A DNA stretch of 9,180 nt from CAZFNQ01 sp964520375. GTDB taxonomy: Bacteria; Patescibacteriota; Saccharimonadia; Saccharimonadales; JANWIN01. Shown here piece by piece: positions 1 to 5,281 of this stretch. Numbering within the stretch: the first letter of the stretch is position 1; each line of letters begins with the position of its first letter. The notes beneath the pieces are model-generated. The model was not told where the DNA came from. It worked only from the letters and a program-made list of their open reading frames with translations, and did no database searches. Location of the stretch: NCBI GenBank assembly GCA_964520375.1, contig CAZFNQ010000018.1, positions 1-9,180 of the forward strand. The letters run 5' to 3'. Made by a program: the position numbers and the translations under genes.

Positions 1-284
1 TTAACAATCGGATAAGCCTGCTCTTTGCTAACGTTGGTCAGAATAATAACTTTGATATTTTTACCCCAAGCAGTAGCCCGCATTCTTTTGAGCATCTCAC
101 CACCTGTCATTTCTGGCATCATCAGATCCAGTAAAATTACATCCGGCTTATTTTTCTCCACCAGGTCCAAACCCAGCTTGCCATTAGCAGCCACGCTAAC
201 GGTGAAGCCTTCATTTTCAAACTTGAGCTTGTACATATCTCGAATTGATTGATCATCTTCTATAATTGCTATTTTGTTAGCCAT
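1..284 (-). CDS. Response regulator, receiver (REC) domain, C-terminus cut by window edge
   Basis: This is the phospho-accepting half of a two-component system. The visible 94 residues start at an ATG (284-282 on the minus strand) and run off the window. The REC fold is clear. The acidic pocket is E9-D10-D11 (AIIEDDQSIRDMY), the phospho-acceptor is D53 in VILLDLMMPEMTGGEML, and the conserved Thr is T83 in VIILTNVS. The conserved Lys expected near residue 105 lies outside the window, so it cannot be seen whether an output domain follows. No Shine-Dalgarno precedes the ATG, and a promoter-like element places transcription start at or next to it. The gene is divergent from the ThiF-like gene. 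The nearest histidine kinase is about 5 kb away on the other strand and may be its partner, which is inference. The family call is secure; the regulated target is unknown. Confidence 0.95.
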   Translation of the reverse strand, partial: MANKIAIIEDDQSIRDMYKLKFENEGFTVSVAANGKLGLDLVEKNKPDVILLDLMMPEMTGGEMLKRMRATAWGKNIKVIILTNVSKEQAYPIV

Positions 285-290
285 AATTTA

Positions 291-318
291 ATCGTACGAG
301 CTTTTTCAAAATATGCAA
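291..318 (-). promoter_or_regulatory. Candidate promoter of the response regulator, possibly leaderless
   Basis: On the minus strand there is TTGCAT (318-313), a 16-nt spacer and TACGAT (296-291, 4 of 6 matches to TATAAT). Only 6 nt (TAAATT) then separate it from the ATG at 284. With normal -10 to start spacing, transcription would begin at the start codon itself. An 8-bp perfect palindrome, TCGTACGA (292-299), overlaps the -10 and could be an operator half or chance. The -35 match is weak. Confidence 0.4.
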
Positions 319-366
319 ATAACTGTATTATTTAAGTATCAATAAACTATTCGAAGAAAGATAGAC

Positions 367-1614
367 GTGGGTCATAAGAAACTTGTCAATGCCGATCCAA
401 GCATAAATTACCCAGATTTCTTGAAGAGGGCATTTAAATCGCAGGCATCTGTTAATGATGGTTTAGAGCCAATACTCGTGGAAATGGACAATAAAGAAAG
501 CCACAAATTACTTAAGGAAATAATAGACAGCCAGAATATAAGCATAGTCATAGATAATTACGGCGAACAATACGCCGAGTTATTGTTAAGCCAAAACGCA
601 CATCTTTACAGGGCTAACGAAGAAGTTCAAGTTGCGTCGATTGCGGACCTTTTAAGACAGCATTACGGCAAGAGAAAATCCTGGGAGCTTGGCACCTGGG
701 TATATTATCCATGGTCACATCAACTAGTACATGTGCTTGCTCAAGCAGATTTTGAAGAACTAAGAACCATCCGTAATCGTGATTTAATAACCAAAGAAGA
801 ACAGAAAAAACTGTACGACTTTGAGGTAGCTTGTTTTGGCATGAGCGTGGGTAGTGCCAGCGCCCAATCGTTGTCAATTACAGGAGTCTCAAGACGAATC
901 AAACTAATAGACGGAGCAGTCATTAGCGGATCCAATTTAAACCGTATCTTGACGGGAGTGATAAGTATCGGTAAAAACAAAGCCCAGGTCATTGCCAATC
1001 AAATTTATGAGATGAACCCCTATAGCACAGTTAAATGTTATGACAAAGTGACAGACCAAAACATCAGCCAAATATTTAGTAAGCCCTGGCCGGTTAAGTT
1101 AGTTATTGATGAAATAGATGACATTGAGATGAAGGTACGCATTCGAGCCGAAGCCCGAAAACTCAAAATACCAGTTCTTATGGCCACAGAGATTGGCGAC
1201 ACAGTCATTTTAGACGTTGAAAGATTTGATCTAGACGCTTCCCGTCCTTTGTTTCACGGAAAAGTACCAGGTATAGAAAGACTTCTAGAAGATAAGATCG
1301 AGGATTATCGTGAATGGACAAAACACGCTGTAGATATTATTGATCCCCGTAACATGTCAATTAAGATGCAAAAATCACTTCTCAAGATTGGGACAACTAT
1401 CGTGACCCATCCTCAGCTGGGTTCAACGGTTATGATGACGGGTGGTGTTTTAGGCTTTGCAGTAAAAAATATAGCACTTGGAAATTCACTTGAATCGGGA
1501 AGATACGTTATATCTCTTGAAAAACTACTCTTGGCTAAACACAATACCCAAAACTACAAACGACGGCACAAAAAACACACCAAGGTTATATTAGCGGCTG
1601 TTAATTCGATGTAA
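367..1614 (+). CDS. ThiF/E1-like adenylating protein of the Rv1355c type, without catalytic Cys
   Basis: This 415-residue protein has a ThiF/MoeB/HesA-type nucleotide-binding fold in the middle. Residues 1-150 form an uncharacterised N-terminal part ending in LRTIRNRDLITKEEQ. The ATP site is complete: GMSVGS (158-163), D182 in LIDGAVIS, SNLNR (189-193), K203/K205 in IGKNKAQ, and D248/D251 in VIDEIDD. Then come DVERFDLDASRPLFHG (283-298) and a C-terminal WPQL-like stretch (THPQLGSTVMMTGGVLG), which I recognise from Rv1355c-family proteins. There are only two cysteines, C156 inside the ATP-binding strand and C224. There is therefore no candidate thioester Cys at the usual place and no CxxC zinc pairs. 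The protein may adenylate a carboxylate without forming a thioester, or bind nucleotide only. The start is a GTG with a weak upstream GAAAG (356-360). The 3' end overlaps the convergent nitroreductase gene by 14 bp. Family confident; reaction unknown. Confidence 0.85.
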   Translation: MGHKKLVNADPSINYPDFLKRAFKSQASVNDGLEPILVEMDNKESHKLLKEIIDSQNISIVIDNYGEQYAELLLSQNAHLYRANEEVQVASIADLLRQHYGKRKSWELGTWVYYPWSHQLVHVLAQADFEELRTIRNRDLITKEEQKKLYDFEVACFGMSVGSASAQSLSITGVSRRIKLIDGAVISGSNLNRILTGVISIGKNKAQVIANQIYEMNPYSTVKCYDKVTDQNISQIFSKPWPVKLVIDEIDDIEMKVRIRAEARKLKIPVLMATEIGDTVILDVERFDLDASRPLFHGKVPGIERLLEDKIEDYREWTKHAVDIIDPRNMSIKMQKSLLKIGTTIVTHPQLGSTVMMTGGVLGFAVKNIALGNSLESGRYVISLEKLLLAKHNTQNYKRRHKKHTKVILAAVNSM

Positions 1615-2569
1615 GTAATTCTTCTACTGTCACCCGAGGTGAATGATTTCGGACTTTTGCGCCTTTGCCGACACGCAACAGACATTGCAGCCTTTGGTTC
1701 GTTCCGATAAGTTTTTCAACATCCTCATGATAATTTGAGGCTTCAACAATAGCCGCAGAAGTAGCCTGGCTGAATCCAAGCCGCTCAATCGCCAGTGCGG
1801 CCCTTAAATAAGCTCTACCGGCTTCAAACCAATAGTCCGGCATATCACCTTCGGTGGTTATAAGCACGACAGCGCTGGCCGACTCCCACCTTTTTCTTTC
1901 CAGGCTGGCTTCTGATTTTTTACCAATCCCGAACCTTATCAACACTGGCTCACATATCGCTAGAGCCTTTGGTATGTACAGGCTGGATGTTGAGATGCCC
2001 CGATGTTTGGTAGTCCAGGGTAAAACCAAATAGTGACTAAGTTCCTCTCGAAAGCTGGGATTACTCAAGGCTAAACTAATTCCCTTAGCCGTTAATGAAG
2101 CTACCATATTGATCGAATTACTATCTGTCAGCATCCAGATTTTCGCGCTAGCATCAGGGGCGGAATTGACAATCGACAATTTAGATTTTTCAGTGATATC
2201 GACATGATTATATATGCTTCGATCGGTAACTCTGGTTTTTAGCGCCTCAATATCTGATCCACTTTTTACTGGTTTGCCTGAAGCAAATTGAATTATTGCC
2301 CGCTGGTTATTAACCGATTGCTTTTGGCTATATAGTCCGAATCGCAGTGATACAATAGTTATAGCTTCAGCAAAGATGCCTAAGCTAATAAAAGTTTCGC
2401 GCCCAGTCGGATCGCCGTCGCTCAACTTGTGCTTTGGATCAATGTCTATGAGTAATTTATCCATATCAACACTAACTTGCCAGGGCTGTGAATTGTGCAC
2501 CGAAGGTGACAGACGGGCGATATCAATAATCGATGCAAGATTATCTCGTAGAATGTTAGACGCGGACAT
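1601..2569 (-). CDS. Acg/Rv3131-like nitroreductase-fold FMN oxidoreductase
   Basis: This 322-residue protein carries the marks of the Acg branch of the nitroreductase family. They are the FMN-binding motif ARLSPSVHNSQPW (18-30), TDRSIY (115-120; the family has a TxR...Y motif), YWFEAGRAYLRAALAIERLGF (246-266), and a C-terminal LRVGKGAKVRNHSPR (298-312) with the typical SPR before a short tail. The family binds FMN and is expected to transfer hydride to or from a small substrate. Some Acg proteins are thought mainly to sequester flavin. The length, about 320, fits stand-alone Acg proteins. It lacks a signal peptide or membrane segment, so it is cytoplasmic. In mycobacterial Rv1355c a nitroreductase domain is fused behind a ThiF domain. 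Here the equivalent partner converges from the opposite strand with a 14-bp 3' overlap, which supports a shared function. Substrate unknown. Confidence 0.88.
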   Translation of the reverse strand: MSASNILRDNLASIIDIARLSPSVHNSQPWQVSVDMDKLLIDIDPKHKLSDGDPTGRETFISLGIFAEAITIVSLRFGLYSQKQSVNNQRAIIQFASGKPVKSGSDIEALKTRVTDRSIYNHVDITEKSKLSIVNSAPDASAKIWMLTDSNSINMVASLTAKGISLALSNPSFREELSHYLVLPWTTKHRGISTSSLYIPKALAICEPVLIRFGIGKKSEASLERKRWESASAVVLITTEGDMPDYWFEAGRAYLRAALAIERLGFSQATSAAIVEASNYHEDVEKLIGTNQRLQCLLRVGKGAKVRNHSPRVTVEELLTSN

Positions 2570-2579
2570 AGTATTATTT

Positions 2580-2588
2580 AGTATAGCA
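2580..2588 (-). promoter_or_regulatory. Extended -10 promoter of the nitroreductase gene
   Basis: The minus strand reads TGCTATACT (2588-2580), an extended -10 (TGn plus TATACT, 5 of 6 to consensus). It lies 10 nt before the ATG at 2569. No good -35 is seen at 17 bp, as expected for an extended -10 type. The implied start of transcription is 2 to 4 nt before the ATG, and no Shine-Dalgarno is visible, so the mRNA may be leaderless. Confidence 0.5.
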
Positions 2589-2609
2589 AGGTGATAAGAG
2601 TGCAGTACA

Positions 2610-2650
2610 TTGTAGTATTTGTAAATTATAGGTTTTAGTTGTAATATAAT
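2610..2650 (+). repeat. TTGTAR direct repeats in the divergent intergenic region
   Basis: TTGTAG (2610-2615), TTGTAA (2619-2624) and TTGTAA (2639-2644) occur in the same orientation. The two exact copies are 20 bp apart, about two helical turns. An inverted pair ATTATA (2625-2630) and TATAAT (2645-2650) is interleaved. TATAAT is also a perfect -10 hexamer, but its nearest -35-like TTGTAA is 20 bp away. These may be operator or spare promoter elements between the two divergent genes, or simple AT-rich chance. Confidence 0.3.
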
Positions 2651-2666
2651 CCTAATGAAATTAAAA

Positions 2667-2695
2667 TTGTCGGTTTAGTGATCTTCAAGTATAAG
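2667..2695 (+). promoter_or_regulatory. Candidate promoter of the dehydrogenase-PaaK operon
   Basis: TTGTCG (2667-2672, 4 of 6 to TTGACA), a 17-nt spacer and TATAAG (2690-2695, 5 of 6 to TATAAT) lie 11 nt before the ATG at 2707. Transcription would start about 5 nt before the ATG. No Shine-Dalgarno is present in that space, so the transcript would be nearly leaderless. A competing perfect TATAAT at 2645-2650 has no well-spaced -35. Confidence 0.5.
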
Positions 2696-2706
2696 TAAAC
2701 ATAAAT

Positions 2707-3801
2707 ATGATAAAAGCGACTTACAAACTAAAAAAAAGACGATCCAAAAGCTTTAGAATTTTCAAAGAGTTTGATAATCACGAGATGGTTATTGGCATCA
2801 CTGATGATAAAACTAATTTAAAGGGATACATCACGATCCATAACACGAACCTTGGACCCGCACTGGGAGGTACCAGGCTTCAAACTTACAGGTCAGAAGA
2901 AGCCGCCCTTCGAGATTCATTGAATTTATCTAAAGCTATGACATATAAATGTGCCCTGGCCGGTCTGCCATGGGGCGGCGGCAAGGCAGTAATAATAGCC
3001 TCCGACATTGTTGATCGGGATACCGTGTTGAAAGCTTACGCAAAACTTGTTGAGAGTCTTGGCGGCCTATTTAAAACAGGCACAGATGTTGGCATTTTTG
3101 ATGAAGATGTAAAAAAAATGTCAAAATACACTCAGCATATGCTGGGAGTAAGCGTAGCCGATAGAGGCGGTCTATCCACCTCTAAAATGGCTGCCCTGGG
3201 CGTATATTATTCGATCAGAGCTTCTTTAGCTCATATCAACGGGTCTGATTCTGTAAAGGATCAAACAATAGGTGTAAAGGGAGTAGGAAAGCTTGGTGGT
3301 GAACTCGTCAGGCTTTTGCATGAAGACGGGGCAAAGCTAGTGATAGCCGATATAGACACTAAAAAAACTCAAAAAATTATCAAAAAATACCCCGACATTA
3401 GAGACATTCATTACACGGATATCCATAAAGAAGCCTTAGATGTTTTTTCTCCCTGCGCACTTGGAGGCGAGTTAAGACCAAGCGTGGTAAAAGAGCTTAA
3501 AGCGAAGATAGTCGCAGGCGGCGCAAACAATCAGCTTCTTGATGACCGGGTTGGTGACATGCTACATAATAAAAACATTCTGTTTGTGCCCGACTACATT
3601 GCCAATATGGGCGGTCTAATCTATGTCGCCGACGAGCTTGAAAAAGACGGTTTTAAAAAAGAACGCGTACTCAAAAGAGTAAAAGGTATCCAAAAAACCC
3701 TTGAAGAAGTTTTTAACGCTTCCAAGAAAAGCGGTTCTGCGCCCTACCGGATTGCGGATAACATAGCGCTCAAGCGGATTAATGGCAACACTAAAGTTTA
3801 G
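2707..3801 (+). CDS. Leu/Glu/Phe/Val dehydrogenase family amino acid dehydrogenase
   Basis: This enzyme should interconvert an L-amino acid and its 2-oxo acid with NAD(H) and ammonia in the cytoplasm. Family marks in order are GPALGGTRL (50-58), MTYKCALAGLPWGGGKAV (78-95) carrying the two active-site lysines K81 and K93, TGTDVG (124-129) with the catalytic Asp D127, the Rossmann loop GVGKLG (192-197), D215 at the end of the second strand suggesting NAD over NADP, PCALGG (249-254), AGGANNQL (270-277), and DYIANMGGLIYVADE (296-310). The length of 364 fits leucine dehydrogenase. The substrate loop is unusual: leucine dehydrogenases have a NPSPxTAxGVY-like motif, whereas here it reads LSTSKMAALGVY (156-167), with K160 in place of Pro and A162 in place of Thr. 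Specificity may therefore differ from leucine. The next gene starts 3 nt after the TAG, so the two are surely co-transcribed. Confidence 0.93.
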   Translation: MIKATYKLKKRRSKSFRIFKEFDNHEMVIGITDDKTNLKGYITIHNTNLGPALGGTRLQTYRSEEAALRDSLNLSKAMTYKCALAGLPWGGGKAVIIASDIVDRDTVLKAYAKLVESLGGLFKTGTDVGIFDEDVKKMSKYTQHMLGVSVADRGGLSTSKMAALGVYYSIRASLAHINGSDSVKDQTIGVKGVGKLGGELVRLLHEDGAKLVIADIDTKKTQKIIKKYPDIRDIHYTDIHKEALDVFSPCALGGELRPSVVKELKAKIVAGGANNQLLDDRVGDMLHNKNILFVPDYIANMGGLIYVADELEKDGFKKERVLKRVKGIQKTLEEVFNASKKSGSAPYRIADNIALKRINGNTKV

Positions 3802-3804
3802 ACA

Positions 3805-5229
3805 ATGATATCGCAAAAAGCCTTTAAATTATTTCAAGAAACAGTAAATGAAGTTCCGGCTTATAAAGATTTCCTAAAATCAAGAAAAATAAACCCAGAT
3901 TCTATTAAAAGTCGCAAAGATTATAATAAAATCCCCATAACTAGTAAAAAAAATTACCTGCAACACTATCCCCTTAAGGAATTAGTTAAAGACGGAGATT
4001 TTAATAACCCGCTTATTTTTAGTTCTACTTCTGGCTCAACCGGCATTCCTTATTACTTTCCGCGTAATGAAAAACTAAGTTGGCAATATTCATGGATTAT
4101 TCAGGATTATTTACTACAAACATCCCGACCCAATAAAGGACCTGTCTTGGTCGTCATAGCTTTTGGAATGGGAGTTTGGATTGGTGGCGTCGTAACGCTC
4201 AGAGCATTTGAAATTGCAACCCAAAGAATGAATTATCCGGCTTCTATATTACCGGTGGGCTACAACAAAGCCGAGGTGCTGAAAGCCTTTAGACAACTTG
4301 CTCCTCAATTTGAGCAAACAATATTGGTTGGTTATCCTCCATTCGTAAAAGAGATCATCGATGATGCGATAACAGATCGCATAGACTTGCAAAAATTAAA
4401 CATGAGACTTCTTTTTGCTGCCGAAGCCTTTACTGAAACTTATAGGAATTACATATGTAAAAAGACTAAAGCTGACCCGCTTTTAGACACGCTCAACATA
4501 TACGGAACCGCCGATATTGGCGCAATGGCTAGCGAAACGCCCATAAGTATCTTGATACGTCGAATCGCTTCTAAAAAGCCTCTTTTATTCCAGAGTATCT
4601 TTGGACAAATTGAAAAAACTCCTACCTTGACGCAATATAACCCTAAATTCATAGACTTTGAAGAAGTTGACAGTGAAATTATCTTAACCGGGGACTCAAG
4701 CACACCCTTGATACGTTATGCCATTGGTGATCATGGCGGGGTTATTAAGTACGCAAAAATGGCAAGAATCTTCAAAAAAAATGGTCTAAACCTGGATAAA
4801 GAAATAAAAAAGGCCGGTATTCAATCGACGGTACGCCGCTTTCCATTTGTGTTTGTATACGAGCGCAATGACTTTTCTACGACTATACATGGCATAAACA
4901 TCTACCCTGAATTTATCAAAGAAGGTTTATTGAGCCCCGAACTGACATCTTATTTTACCGAAAAATTCACCATGCTATCGAAGTTTAGTAAAACTCACAA
5001 CCAATACCTGGAAATAAATCTTGAACTACAAAATGGTGTCCAACTACAGCCACACATTAGAAATTTGGCAAAAAAGATTATCCGTCAAAAATTAATCGAA
5101 AAAAGTTCTGAGTTTGCAGAAATATCCAAAAGCCGAAATAGTAAAAGCCTTCTAAAAGTTATATTATGGCCGGCAAGCCACTCAAAATACTTTGCTCCCG
5201 GAGTAAAACAAAAGTGGGTGCTCAAATAG
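3805..5229 (+). CDS. PaaK/CapK-like adenylate-forming enzyme (acyl-CoA ligase superfamily)
   Basis: This 474-residue protein belongs to the phenylacetate-CoA ligase-like branch of AMP-forming enzymes, which activate a carboxylate with ATP and usually pass it to CoA or another acceptor. The N-terminus VPAYKDFLKSRKIN (17-30) and PITSKKNY are typical. The ATP-binding loop is SSTSGSTGIP (73-82). The adenine and Mg motif is YGTADIG (233-239), where classic PaaK has a Ser/Thr-Glu, so D237 may take the role of Glu. TPLIRYAIGD (300-309) supplies the ribose-binding Asp D309. GINIYPEF (363-370) marks the hinge to the C-terminal domain. C-terminal lysines (K461, K468, K470) could include the catalytic one. 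The ATG lies 3 nt after the dehydrogenase stop with no Shine-Dalgarno, so translational coupling is likely. Its DNA is very AT-rich (18 G/C in 60 bases at 3841-3900). The substrate is not recognisable. Confidence 0.88.
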   Translation: MISQKAFKLFQETVNEVPAYKDFLKSRKINPDSIKSRKDYNKIPITSKKNYLQHYPLKELVKDGDFNNPLIFSSTSGSTGIPYYFPRNEKLSWQYSWIIQDYLLQTSRPNKGPVLVVIAFGMGVWIGGVVTLRAFEIATQRMNYPASILPVGYNKAEVLKAFRQLAPQFEQTILVGYPPFVKEIIDDAITDRIDLQKLNMRLLFAAEAFTETYRNYICKKTKADPLLDTLNIYGTADIGAMASETPISILIRRIASKKPLLFQSIFGQIEKTPTLTQYNPKFIDFEEVDSEIILTGDSSTPLIRYAIGDHGGVIKYAKMARIFKKNGLNLDKEIKKAGIQSTVRRFPFVFVYERNDFSTTIHGINIYPEFIKEGLLSPELTSYFTEKFTMLSKFSKTHNQYLEINLELQNGVQLQPHIRNLAKKIIRQKLIEKSSEFAEISKSRNSKSLLKVILWPASHSKYFAPGVKQKWVLK

Positions 5230-5240
5230 TTGTGACACTG

Positions 5241-5246
5241 TAGAAT
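5241..5246 (+). promoter_or_regulatory. Weak -10-like element before the histidine kinase
   Basis: TAGAAT (5 of 6 to TATAAT) lies in the short gap after the PaaK-like gene, with no convincing -35. It lies 11 nt before an in-frame TTG at 5258, so it would fit a leaderless TTG start, or a 29-nt leader for the ATG at 5282. The kinase could equally be read from the upstream operon, because the gap is only 52 nt to that ATG. Confidence 0.25.
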
Positions 5247-5281
5247 AAAGCTAAAGCTTGGACCTGTTCAAGCTAAAAACT

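Noticed and set aside
25..252. A 75-codon plus-strand open frame at the window start
   Set aside because: It lies opposite the response regulator, whose minus-strand frame shows the full set of receiver-domain residues.
367..2569. A thiazole/oxazole-modified peptide (TOMM) gene cluster
   Set aside because: The ThiF-like and nitroreductase-like pair invites this idea, but there is no YcaO gene and no Cys/Ser/Thr-rich short precursor frame in the adjacent gaps.
3111..4781. Three A8 tracts (3111-3118, 3946-3953, 4774-4781) as phase-variation or slippage sites
   Set aside because: All encode Lys codons in intact frames within AT-rich genes, and such tracts are expected by chance here. No frameshifted alternative product is apparent.
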